From a virus, in IMG/VR virus record IMGVR_UViG_3300037882_000106, positions 1 through 32,573 of that record: a DNA stretch of 32,573 nt; one strand, written 5' to 3'. The translations under genes and the position numbers were made by a program. Positions 23,179-29,991 of the stretch are shown one piece after another. The first letter of the stretch is position 1; every line of letters begins with the position of its first letter. The notes under the pieces were generated by a model. That model did not search any database, was not told the DNA's origin, and saw nothing but the letters and a program-made list of their open reading frames with translations.

Positions 23179-23496
23179 TTAGACGGAAAGGCCCGAACGT
23201 CGGTCAGACTGGTACGTCTGTCGCGTAGTGCGGCGGCGAGTAAGCAAATCGTCGTCATCCTCGGGACCAGAATCAGACGCGAGGTCTACAGTTGCCGACT
23301 CCATAGGAGTAGACAGCAAGTCCTCCGCAGCTTGTGCCTGCGTACGCTGTTCTTGTGCGAGTGACATCTGCTGTGCCGAAGCAGCAGCAGTATAGTTGGC
23401 GGAGGCCGTAGCACGTCGGGCTGCATCTGCAATGGCCTTAGCCTGTCGCTTCGATGCTTCCTTTGCGTCGTCCTTACCGAGATAGAGCATACCCAT
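23179..23496 (-). CDS. Probable virion-associated protein upstream of portal
   Basis: A 105-aa protein with an Ala/Lys/Gln-rich helical N-terminal half (DAKEASKRQAKAIADAARRA, about 10-29), an acidic middle (DSGPEDDDDLLT) and a basic end with RRRTTRQTY and a small hydrophobic terminus (GLSV). Short proteins of this layout, a helix, an acidic linker and an R-R-R...S-G-x-S/V end, are common next to portal genes in T7- and phiKMV-like phages; in several they are called head or virion proteins. Its exact role is unknown. The start overlaps the GNAT-like gene stop by one base. Confidence 0.7.
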   Translation of the reverse strand: MGMLYLGKDDAKEASKRQAKAIADAARRATASANYTAAASAQQMSLAQEQRTQAQAAEDLLSTPMESATVDLASDSGPEDDDDLLTRRRTTRQTYQSDRRSGLSV

Positions 23497-23954
23497 TAGT
23501 CTACCCTCTTGATGAATGTTGGGGAATCTTCCTCTACGAATCCGTGTTTCTCGTAAAGGTGCTTCAGTGCTTTGGTCTTGACTGCTAGCGCACCACCAGA
23601 TACTATGGCGTTACAGCCATGTTCTCTGGCTACGTCCTCAAGGAACTCACATACAACATCGAAGCTGGATGCGTTGCCGAGCTTTAGCACTAACCTTTCT
23701 ACCACCACACCGTAATCCTTATACCACGGCTCTACTACAGAGTAGCAGACTAGGTATGATTCATCTAGTATGACAGAGTTCGGATCACCTATTATTCTAT
23801 CCACTGCGTATTCTATGGACAGTCCAACACATACCTCTTTATCTCTGGCTTTATCAGTCGCCTTAGTTAGCTTGCAACAGATGCTAGACCTGTCGTTTGG
23901 GCGTAACTTACGGACGCGATGTGACGTAACCTTCTTGCAGTACGTTGAGGACAT
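23496..23954 (-). CDS. GNAT-fold acetyltransferase-like protein
   Basis: A 152-aa protein with the layout of the GNAT fold: an N-terminal HRVRKLRPNDRSSICC strand-helix, central strands SYLVCYSVVEPWY and VVVERLVLKL, a helix (FDVVCEFLEDVAREHGCNAI), and the closing KALKHLYEKHGF followed by a strand. A similar protein sits before the portal in many T7-like phages. It lacks a clear R/Q-x-x-G-x-G/A acetyl-CoA loop, so catalytic activity is doubtful. ATG 23954, with GGGA upstream, gives a 47-base overlap with the preceding gene; a longer frame starts with TTG at 23966. No ATG, GTG or TTG lies soon after the preceding stop, so the overlap seems real. Confidence 0.65.
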   Translation of the reverse strand: MSSTYCKKVTSHRVRKLRPNDRSSICCKLTKATDKARDKEVCVGLSIEYAVDRIIGDPNSVILDESYLVCYSVVEPWYKDYGVVVERLVLKLGNASSFDVVCEFLEDVAREHGCNAIVSGGALAVKTKALKHLYEKHGFVEEDSPTFIKRVD

Positions 23955-24123
23955 GGTTAATCCCAAGCTGGAATCCTGCCTGATGATCCGTAGTCAACTG
24001 AGTTACGATGCAGTTAGCACCAACCTTCTTGCGAAGATCAGCAAACACTGCGGGCTCCAGTCGTACAATAACCATCTTAGCCGGATCGTAGCCCAGCAGT
24101 TTCAGAATGAAGTTTCGGAACAC
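23908..24123 (-). CDS. Small protein after the tandem promoters, 71 aa
   Basis: First gene of the structural transcript, 71 aa. I choose the GTG at 24123 because AGGAG lies six bases upstream (in CAGGAGATACCT) and because the longer frame from 24150 would include the promoter-like repeat. It begins MFRNFILKLLGYDPAKMVIV with a mildly hydrophobic basic N-terminus, then has a strand-helix pattern (VIVRLEPAVFADLRKKVGA) and ends GYVTSRP. Small proteins of about this size lie between RNA polymerase and head genes in phiKMV-like phages. Function unknown. Confidence 0.68.
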   Translation of the reverse strand: MFRNFILKLLGYDPAKMVIVRLEPAVFADLRKKVGANCIVTQLTTDHQAGFQLGINHVLNVLQEGYVTSRP

Positions 24124-24132
24124 AGGTATCTC

Positions 24133-24155
24133 CTGTATGTAGGGTGACAAAACTC
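24133..24155 (-). promoter_or_regulatory. Phage promoter-like repeat, copy 3
   Basis: The minus strand reads GAGTTTTGTCACCCTACATA followed by CAG; one base differs from the other copies (T for C after GAGTTT). It ends nine bases before the GTG of the 71-aa gene, and the AGGAG ribosome-binding site begins inside its last bases. Confidence 0.65.
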
Positions 24156-24196
24156 GCCGTTTGACTTAACCGTCTGGTGTTCAGGGACGGCGAGTT
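24151..24196 (-). terminator. 10-bp stem between the two promoter-like repeats
   Basis: AACTCGCCGT on the transcribed strand (24196-24187) can pair with ACGGCGAGTT (24160-24151) over 10 bp, with a 26-base loop. The 3' arm runs into GTTTTGTC of copy 3. It lies directly after the RNA polymerase gene. It could be a terminator for transcripts from upstream, an RNase III-type processing site, or both; the long loop makes an intrinsic terminator less certain. Confidence 0.5.
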
Positions 24197-24221
24197 GTGT
24201 ATGTAGGGTGACGAAACTCAC
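24197..24221 (-). promoter_or_regulatory. Phage promoter-like repeat, copy 4
   Basis: The minus strand reads GTGAGTTTCGTCACCCTACA followed by TACAC. It overlaps the stop codon of the RNA polymerase gene (TGA, 24220-24218) and faces the structural genes. With copy 3 it forms a tandem pair. Confidence 0.65.
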
Positions 24222-26662
24222 CGGAAGAAGTAGGGGGAGTCCAACACCTGTCGGATGTCGAGTGTGCCAAGCTCAGGCGGTGGCGGAAGCTGGGGGTACG
24301 TCTCCCGCAGACGGGCCAGCGGGTCGAAGTTCTCGTACATCCACACGAACCGCTCGCGGATGGTCGTGTATAGGGCTGGCGCGTCCGCTGCGTGAGTGCC
24401 GTAGTCGTCGTGGATCATCGCAAGGGAGTCGATGCCCTGCGCCACCAGCGCGTTGACCGTGAGCGTCAGGTGGGTTGCGTCAAGGGAGTGGACGAAGTTC
24501 GGAGCGATCCCGTTCTTGTGGCGGTTCACGTCCGGTGTGCTGGTGTCGTGATGGAGCTTCAGAATCGCGCCACCGCAGAGCTTCGTGCGTATCTGGTGTA
24601 CGTCCTGCTCCCAATACGCCTGAAGCACAGGGAACCCGCTAGGCGTCATCCACTTGATTTCCGTATAGCCCTCTCGGATGAGCTGGCGTGCAGCCTGTTG
24701 CAGCCACGCCATTGCCTCGCGCGCTTTGACTACCACTGCTCCGATTGCTTTCCATACGTGGTGCGAAAGATAATTCGCAGCCTTGACGTACTCTACCTTA
24801 TCGAACGTAGCGACAACCCCAGTCCGCAGGTAATCCTGCACGATGAACTCTGCGCACGAATACCGTGTAGAGCCGTAGGGAAGCGTCATCACAGATCGTT
24901 TTACGAGAGTACGGTTCATGCCATGAGTAATCCAACGGTCCCGAAAGCCACGCTCGTCCTGTTCCGCACTCAATAATAATTGCAGTGTAACATCGGCGAC
25001 CATTTGGTAAATATCTTTCGGTGACGTAGAAGGAATCAAGTTGGTGGCTGTCCCGCCCAGCTCGTCCCTGAGCATCGCGGAGAAGTTCTGCAATCCATTG
25101 CAGCTCCCGTCCATCCCAACCACTAAGCGTGACGCAAAGGTTGAAGGGTCTGCACACCAATCCCTGTACTCCATGCACCATGCAAGGAACTGCAAAGGGG
25201 CCGCCGCGTCCTGCCATCCAGTATGCGATACTGGGTCGTTCGCGAACGAAAGCAACAGCTGGTGTCTCTCGTTCACCCACTCTACTTGTTCGGGGAAGGT
25301 CACCTTGTCGTAACCGAAGCGCGATGCTCCCGATATCTTGAACCATCTGATCTGTTCCTCTGTTGTTATCGGCTTACCGTTCGCAAACTCAAGCAATGCT
25401 TTCTGCAAATCACTGCCTTGCGGACTGACGCCAGTAGTCTGTGCGTACTTCCTGCCACGGAAGTCCTCAAAGTAGACGAACCACAGCTTCTCGTAGTCCT
25501 CAAACTTCGTTGCAATCTTCATCGCGTTGGTGAAGCGGCCCCACTTGGTGCCCCGCACCTTGCGCTCGGTATGCCACTCTGCTACGCTACGCTTCCAAAC
25601 AGAGAACGCCTCAGCTTGTGCTGGGGTCATATCCTCTTTCTTCATGTCATCAGTTAGCCACTCAGGCTTGTCCGGCTTTGGACTCTCTGCTTGACTGATA
25701 ATCTCTTCCATGTCGAAATGCTTGGCCACGTCACGGATGGCATGTAGCAAGGGCTTGTTGATGCGCCACTCTGTGCGCTGGAGTGCATTGATGCACGCAA
25801 TTTCTGCACTCATGTCTGCATCGCGGAAGTTATCGCGGTGAGATGGATGGGTCTTAACCATCCAAGGCATCAGCCTGCGCATTTCTTTCGTGTGGAATCC
25901 GCCTTCGGTTACGCTCGTCCAATTCTTCGGCGGCTCTACGCACGGTAGGAAGTACGGCGTGGACTCTATAGCAAATCCCTTAATCTGGTTGATCAACGCC
26001 ACACACTCTTCAGTGAATGTGACGACGATCTTGGTGCGTATGTTGTTCTTGTGTACGTGCGGGACGGTTACCTGCTTTGTATGCACCATGCCGAGCTTCG
26101 ACAGCTGCTCCATGAGGTACGATCCAACCTGATCACGGTCACCGCTACTCCACTCGTTGAAGCAGATGCCAGCCTTGCGTGCCTGCATCTTGAATACCGT
26201 CATGCGATGGCGTTCGTTGCGCGACATACGACGCTCGAAGTCATTGACGAGATGATAGAACAGGTCAGGCTCGATCTCTGCGAAGTGGTCAAGCACGTAC
26301 TCGTGGTACACACTGCGGCCGACGTCAGCAACAACACTGCGGCCAGCGCCTTCCGTTAAATTCTCACCTTTACCCGCTAACAGTGCGACCATCGCGGATC
26401 GCACAGCGATGTACGCCGTAGCTTCAGGATCAACTGGAGCCAGCAGACGCACATGCGCCTGCCGCCTGCCCACTTTCTTTACAGCGAGGTCTTCTCGGAT
26501 GATCTCCGCAAGCGGAAGAACGAACCGACGATAGATCGCTTGGGCATAGGGGTTGTTATGAGCGCGCCCCTTTTCTTCGTTACCCTGCATCGATCCAATC
26601 ATCCGAGTCTTGCCGAACTGGTAAGCCTCTAGTTCGAGTTCCGCCTGTGTCTGACGCATCAT
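24218..26662 (-). CDS. Single-subunit RNA polymerase (T7-type)
   Basis: Phage DNA-dependent RNA polymerase that transcribes the late genes. From ATG 26662 it is 814 aa, close to the phiKMV enzyme (about 816 aa) and shorter than T7 (883 aa). Motif A VGMDGSCNGLQNFSAMLRDE carries Asp518, motif B RTLVKRSVMTLPYG carries Lys588 and Tyr596, and motif C MIHDDYGTH carries Asp752, the counterparts of T7 D537, K631, Y639 and D812. The C-terminus is aromatic (YFFR). The ATG overlaps the upstream stop (ATGATG, with AAGGGG directly before it); translation could begin at 26662 or 26659. The in-frame TTG at 26686 is rejected. Its place before the structural genes is the phiKMV-type arrangement. Its likely promoter is the repeated element at 24197-24221, 24133-24155, 8907-8928 and 1796-1820. 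Confidence 0.96.
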   Translation of the reverse strand: MMRQTQAELELEAYQFGKTRMIGSMQGNEEKGRAHNNPYAQAIYRRFVLPLAEIIREDLAVKKVGRRQAHVRLLAPVDPEATAYIAVRSAMVALLAGKGENLTEGAGRSVVADVGRSVYHEYVLDHFAEIEPDLFYHLVNDFERRMSRNERHRMTVFKMQARKAGICFNEWSSGDRDQVGSYLMEQLSKLGMVHTKQVTVPHVHKNNIRTKIVVTFTEECVALINQIKGFAIESTPYFLPCVEPPKNWTSVTEGGFHTKEMRRLMPWMVKTHPSHRDNFRDADMSAEIACINALQRTEWRINKPLLHAIRDVAKHFDMEEIISQAESPKPDKPEWLTDDMKKEDMTPAQAEAFSVWKRSVAEWHTERKVRGTKWGRFTNAMKIATKFEDYEKLWFVYFEDFRGRKYAQTTGVSPQGSDLQKALLEFANGKPITTEEQIRWFKISGASRFGYDKVTFPEQVEWVNERHQLLLSFANDPVSHTGWQDAAAPLQFLAWCMEYRDWCADPSTFASRLVVGMDGSCNGLQNFSAMLRDELGGTATNLIPSTSPKDIYQMVADVTLQLLLSAEQDERGFRDRWITHGMNRTLVKRSVMTLPYGSTRYSCAEFIVQDYLRTGVVATFDKVEYVKAANYLSHHVWKAIGAVVVKAREAMAWLQQAARQLIREGYTEIKWMTPSGFPVLQAYWEQDVHQIRTKLCGGAILKLHHDTSTPDVNRHKNGIAPNFVHSLDATHLTLTVNALVAQGIDSLAMIHDDYGTHAADAPALYTTIRERFVWMYENFDPLARLRETYPQLPPPPELGTLDIRQVLDSPYFFR

Positions 26663-27096
26663 TGCCCCTTGATTGTCTTGATCCAATAATTTGCACTGGG
26701 TGTGGCCCAGCGGTATTGCGGATTGTGCATCCGGAATCCTTGCGATATCAGCGAGTTCGCCGACGCTGGATTATCCGTTGTGTCAGTGAGGACCGTAGTC
26801 ACTCCCTGCTTCTTGGCGTACTGTACGCGGGCGCGGATCAATCGCTTCTGGATACCATGTCCACGAGCGGCCGGCAGGACGCCGGCTCTCGATAGGTAGG
26901 CATCTGTCTTGTTAATCATCCGCATCGCTGCGAACGCCACAGGCAAACCATCTTGATATGCAATCCACCACTCGTCACCTTTCAATGCGCGCGGCTCATC
27001 ATGAGGAAGGCATGTAGTTTGCAGCCATAGAATGCAGTGGGAGATCGCCTCTTTACTCGCGTCAACTTTCTTTACTACGACTCTCCCAGTGGTCAT
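26659..27096 (-). CDS. GNAT family N-acetyltransferase
   Basis: A 145-aa acetyltransferase of the GNAT superfamily. The acetyl-CoA-binding motif is complete: SRAGVLPAARGHGIQKRLIR (about residues 69-88, with R-G-H-G as the loop), and the closing part has DNPASANSLISQGFRMHNPQ, the usual N-x-x-S...L-x-x-x-G-F arrangement. The central strands WWIAYQDGLPVAFAAMR fit the substrate-side sheet. Many T7-type phages do not carry such a gene here. The target is unknown; host polymerase, tRNA, toxins or small molecules are all possible. It is coupled by ATGA overlaps to both the DNA ligase upstream and the RNA polymerase downstream. Confidence 0.88.
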   Translation of the reverse strand: MTTGRVVVKKVDASKEAISHCILWLQTTCLPHDEPRALKGDEWWIAYQDGLPVAFAAMRMINKTDAYLSRAGVLPAARGHGIQKRLIRARVQYAKKQGVTTVLTDTTDNPASANSLISQGFRMHNPQYRWATPSANYWIKTIKGQ

Positions 27097-28010
27097 GCGT
27101 CAGGTTCCAACTTGTCGTGCCTGATTCCCTTCATCCGAGGCTCGCGTAGCATACCGTCGTCACTGTAGCCAAGTGCCTCAACCTCAACGATCTTACCCAG
27201 CCAATCGCGCTCGAAGTTTGCAACGTCGCGCTCATGCGCCTTCAGCCCAGTGCCAGCACCCTGCGGTCTGCCATTCAAACTCACGATCAGTGATCCAACC
27301 TTGCCGAGGTTTGCTTTCTTGCCCGGCTCGTATCCAATCACGCGGAGGTCAAGTGATACCTTGGCCTTAACTTTGATGATCTCGCCGTCAGTGCCGTTGT
27401 CACCTTTCCTCCACTCACCGTAAGGGTCGCGGAGAATAAGTCCGTCGTACCCACCAACAGCAACCAGCTTGTCACATACCTGCTGTGCTGTGGTGCCGGG
27501 CCACGTATCTGCGATATGGCCAAAGCTACCGCCAAGCCAGATCGGATTGATGCCCTGCGGAATCTGCGAGAGGTCTGGTGCCATGCGGGCAACGCGGTTG
27601 CCGTACACGATGTTGCTGCCACCCGCTTCCCACTCTTCTAGTGTGAGGTAATCGAAGATCGCGTACTGTAGTCGCGCGCTGTCTTCGCTCATGTACTGTC
27701 GCCGAAACAGACCGTTGATCTCACTGAACGTCAGGTCCGGTGCCCAGCACTCACCAAGGTAGACACCCGGAACCATGTTCGGGAAGGTATACATGGCCAT
27801 CTTGATATGCTCGACGCTCATAACTTCCTCGTTGGTACGAGAGAAGCACTGCACAGTTTCACCATCAAAAATTACAGGCATGTTGCAGCCGTCGTACTTG
27901 GGCTGCGCAATGTATACACGCTCAAGATAACCCGGAACTTCTACCTCTTTACGCCGACGTGTCTTCAGTTTGCGAACCTCAACGGCAGCGTGTACGATGT
28001 AGTCACTCAC
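27093..28010 (-). CDS. ATP-dependent DNA ligase
   Basis: Seals nicks in replicating phage DNA. I start it at GTG 28010, which overlaps the previous stop and has GAGG nine bases upstream, giving 305 aa; a longer frame to 28181 lies inside the upstream gene. The nucleotidyltransferase motifs are present: Lys38 in QPKYDGCNM is the adenylated lysine (KxDG), motif Ia has SRT (58-60), motif III YLGE (84-87), motif IV DGLILRDP (189-196) and motif V IIKVKAK (211-217). An OB-fold with VIGYEPGKKANLGKVGSLIV follows. It is a minimal phage ligase, shorter than the T7 enzyme (359 aa). Confidence 0.93.
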   Translation of the reverse strand: MSDYIVHAAVEVRKLKTRRRKEVEVPGYLERVYIAQPKYDGCNMPVIFDGETVQCFSRTNEEVMSVEHIKMAMYTFPNMVPGVYLGECWAPDLTFSEINGLFRRQYMSEDSARLQYAIFDYLTLEEWEAGGSNIVYGNRVARMAPDLSQIPQGINPIWLGGSFGHIADTWPGTTAQQVCDKLVAVGGYDGLILRDPYGEWRKGDNGTDGEIIKVKAKVSLDLRVIGYEPGKKANLGKVGSLIVSLNGRPQGAGTGLKAHERDVANFERDWLGKIVEVEALGYSDDGMLREPRMKGIRHDKLEPDA

Positions 28011-28245
28011 TGAGCGTATCCTCGATTGCTTTGTAGGCGTCAATGAACCGCAGTATGTACGTGCGGTTATCCCAACGCTCCTTGATGTCGGCGTACAGGT
28101 TTGCCCGGAACGTGTCACAGCGATCCCGGAACACCCAGTCCACGGCGTTCTGCAACGCTTCGTCCGAGTCTTCGTCACCATGCGTCACGCGGTCGGAGTA
28201 ATCCTCCATCAACATGATGGTTTTCAGATTGGCTTGTTCATTCAT
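28003..28245 (-). CDS. Small protein of unknown function, 80 aa
   Basis: An 80-aa acidic, soluble protein, MNEQANLKTIMLMEDYSDRV then DEDSDEALQNAVDWVFRDRC. The helical pattern with Trp and charged residues continues to DAYKAIEDTLSE. The start has AAGGGAGA upstream and lies two bases after the stop of the membrane protein gene. The stop overlaps the GTG of the ligase. I do not recognise a family. Its acidic nature could fit a DNA-mimic or protein-binding role, but nothing specific supports that. Confidence 0.7.
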   Translation of the reverse strand: MNEQANLKTIMLMEDYSDRVTHGDEDSDEALQNAVDWVFRDRCDTFRANLYADIKERWDNRTYILRFIDAYKAIEDTLSE

Positions 28246-28246
28246 T

Positions 28247-28459
28247 TCAATCTCCCTTGGCGAACCAACGCCGGATGATGTATTGTCGTATGAAGCTGAT
28301 CCCGGTGAACGCGATCCCGATAGCGTGGGCGCTCAGGAAGGGATGATCGGGATTCCACAGCAGCGGTAACAGTGCAATGTTGCAACTGTAGTTGATCGAG
28401 TATCCAATCGCTATGTTGATCCATGCTTCCTTAATGGATCGCGCTCGGGTCTGTGCCAT
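28247..28459 (-). CDS. Small membrane protein, DUF7220-like
   Basis: A 70-aa inner-membrane protein with two transmembrane helices: about residues 13-35 (AWINIAIGYSINYSCNIALL) and about 42-60 (LSAHAIGIAFTGISFIRQYI). It ends with IIRRWFAKGD, a positively charged C-terminus. The N-terminal KEAWINIAIGYSINYSCN...PL and the later A.GIAFT.IS..R.Y..RRWF match a small phage protein family I know as DUF7220, of unknown function. It lies among replication genes, so it is probably not a holin. The start overlaps the previous stop by one base. Confidence 0.78.
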   Translation of the reverse strand: MAQTRARSIKEAWINIAIGYSINYSCNIALLPLLWNPDHPFLSAHAIGIAFTGISFIRQYIIRRWFAKGD

Positions 28460-28767
28460 TATCGGGCCGCAGGCGCTTTAGGCGCACCTTCTTCTTCGAG
28501 CTGCATCTGTAGTGCAGCCAGCGCACGCCACGCCGCACCCTCAAGATCACGCTCCATCACATGACGCAGCAGAGCGTCCTCGTGGTCGGCCGATTTTCCG
28601 CGCGACCAGTGCATGTCTTGACCCGGATTGTGTTTCTCATTGCTGATGTAACTGTGATGCGCCACCGCAGCAAGCGCGGCAGGGAAGTAATCGAGCAGCC
28701 CACGAACAAGCGGCACTTCCTTGCGCGCGCTTGAGTCCTCGGGCAGAGGGCTTTTAATTCGTTGCAT
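28459..28767 (-). CDS. dATP/dGTP diphosphohydrolase N-terminal-like protein (DUF5664)
   Basis: A 102-aa protein with the DUF5664 pattern: PLVRGLLDYFPAALAAVAHH, then EKHNPGQDMHWSRGKSADHE and DALLRHVMERD. This domain is found in many phage genomes and is the N-terminal domain named after dATP/dGTP diphosphohydrolase, known from the MazZ enzyme of phages with 2-aminoadenine DNA. The conserved His, Asp and Glu residues (H-W, D-H-E-D, R-H) could bind metal. No PurZ-like gene lies in the window, so a modified-base role is not shown; trimming nucleotide pools is the cautious reading. GAGGAA lies just before the ATG. Confidence 0.75.
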   Translation of the reverse strand: MQRIKSPLPEDSSARKEVPLVRGLLDYFPAALAAVAHHSYISNEKHNPGQDMHWSRGKSADHEDALLRHVMERDLEGAAWRALAALQMQLEEEGAPKAPAAR

Positions 28768-28774
28768 GTGTTCC

Positions 28775-29620
28775 TCAGTTCATGAGAATGTGTGAGCGTT
28801 CGTCGCGGCTTGCGATCAGGAAACGACCACGACTCGGGGCGTGACAGTCATTGCAACGGTAACGCTGATAGATGCCAACCTGCGTACGTGCAACTCCCTT
28901 TTTGACAACGTGCGTGCTACCACACGTCGGACAGTTGTGCTTGCCATCTTCGTGTGCATGATACACGCCCATGTTCGGGTGTCCACGATACCAACCACGC
29001 AAGCTCAGGTACATCCCCTCATTCGCCACCACGTCTTGGATGTTGTACTTCTCACAACTCTTCCACCCTCTGATGTTGTCGGCCATACAAGCAAGCCACA
29101 GCTTCCAACCAGGGAACTCATTGTGTTCATCCTTCTGTGCGGAACAGAATGTCGGGATACCACTGACGTACTGAAGTTTCTGACTGGTAAACCCGAACGC
29201 ACCACGGTTCAGTAGCAGTGTGTCGATCACTTGTATCGGTTGTAGTGGTTTGAATCCGTTGATCGCGAGTCGCGCTTTGATCTTCGGCAGGTCGAACCGC
29301 AGCCCGTTGTGAGCAACCACCATATCAGTATGCTCAAGGATGTGCCACAACGCATGCAGCTGCATCGAGTCATCCCACGGGTCACCACGATCACGATTGT
29401 CAAGATAGAACACTTCGGGCTGGTCCAACCATTTCGCTGCAAACGACATCATGGCCCAGTCTTTAGCAATCTGATCAAGGCTGATGTTCTGCTTGAACAA
29501 ACCCCACACGTAAGCAAGGATTGGTAGCGTCTCAATGTCGGCGACGAGAACTCGCGGACCTGTCATCCGCTCGGACACACTGATAAATTTCGACAGGCTT
29601 CTTTCTCGTTTGATCTTCAC
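28775..29620 (-). CDS. DEDDy-type exonuclease with C-terminal zinc ribbon
   Basis: A 281-aa protein of the RNase H-like DEDD exonuclease superfamily. ExoI is VADIETLP (Asp28, Glu30), ExoII is VVAHNGLRFDLPKI (Asp110), and ExoIII is KYNIQDVV (Tyr192, Asp196), so it is the Y-subtype of 3'-5' exonuclease. The C-terminal part has a four-cysteine zinc ribbon, CPTCG (Cys230, Cys233) and RYRCNDC (Cys256, Cys259), likely for nucleic-acid binding. It could proofread, process recombination ends or degrade RNA. The GTG start overlaps the endonuclease VII stop, with AAGGGG five bases upstream. It is separate from the DNA polymerase gene, whose own proofreading domain would lie outside the window. Confidence 0.82.
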   Translation of the reverse strand: MKIKRERSLSKFISVSERMTGPRVLVADIETLPILAYVWGLFKQNISLDQIAKDWAMMSFAAKWLDQPEVFYLDNRDRGDPWDDSMQLHALWHILEHTDMVVAHNGLRFDLPKIKARLAINGFKPLQPIQVIDTLLLNRGAFGFTSQKLQYVSGIPTFCSAQKDEHNEFPGWKLWLACMADNIRGWKSCEKYNIQDVVANEGMYLSLRGWYRGHPNMGVYHAHEDGKHNCPTCGSTHVVKKGVARTQVGIYQRYRCNDCHAPSRGRFLIASRDERSHILMN

Positions 29621-29991
29621 TCGATCCCCTTTGGTTTGACACGAGAAGCGCGTGCCCGCTTGTTGCGCAGTAGGCGCTTTTCTTCCTCGTTCTTGTGGGT
29701 TGGGTGGAGTAATCCAGTTACGTTGACCATGTGTTCACGAAGATACTTTGCAACACCGTTCGTGAATGTGCCAATGTCCCTCACTCCGTAGCGTGCGGCA
29801 TTGTTCTCCAACTTCCCAAGAAGTGAATTACACCCGGCGTGCAAGACGCCACGCACAGCGCCAGTACCATGATGATGGTCCAAGACGGGCCGCGCGGTGA
29901 TGGGGGTACCGCACAGTTGACATAGACCCCGTTGCGCGGTGAGCATCGTTGCACGAGTCGTCGCGACTTCAGCATGCTTCAGTCTCCTCAT
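29617..29991 (-). CDS. Recombination endonuclease VII-like HNH nuclease
   Basis: Resolves branched DNA and Holliday junctions before packaging and helps degrade host DNA; it is the counterpart of phiKMV gp23 and T7 gp3 in role. The 124-aa product has the endonuclease VII zinc and HNH core: CQLCG (Cys24, Cys27), VLDHHHGTGAVRGVLHAGCN (37-55, with Asp38/His39 and Asn55). The second zinc pair is usually C-x2-C; here the first Cys is replaced by His51 (HAGC), which can still bind zinc. The tail is very basic (KRLLRNKRARASRVKPKG). The start overlaps the exonuclease stop (ATGA). Confidence 0.9.
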   Translation of the reverse strand: MRRLKHAEVATTRATMLTAQRGLCQLCGTPITARPVLDHHHGTGAVRGVLHAGCNSLLGKLENNAARYGVRDIGTFTNGVAKYLREHMVNVTGLLHPTHKNEEEKRLLRNKRARASRVKPKGIE

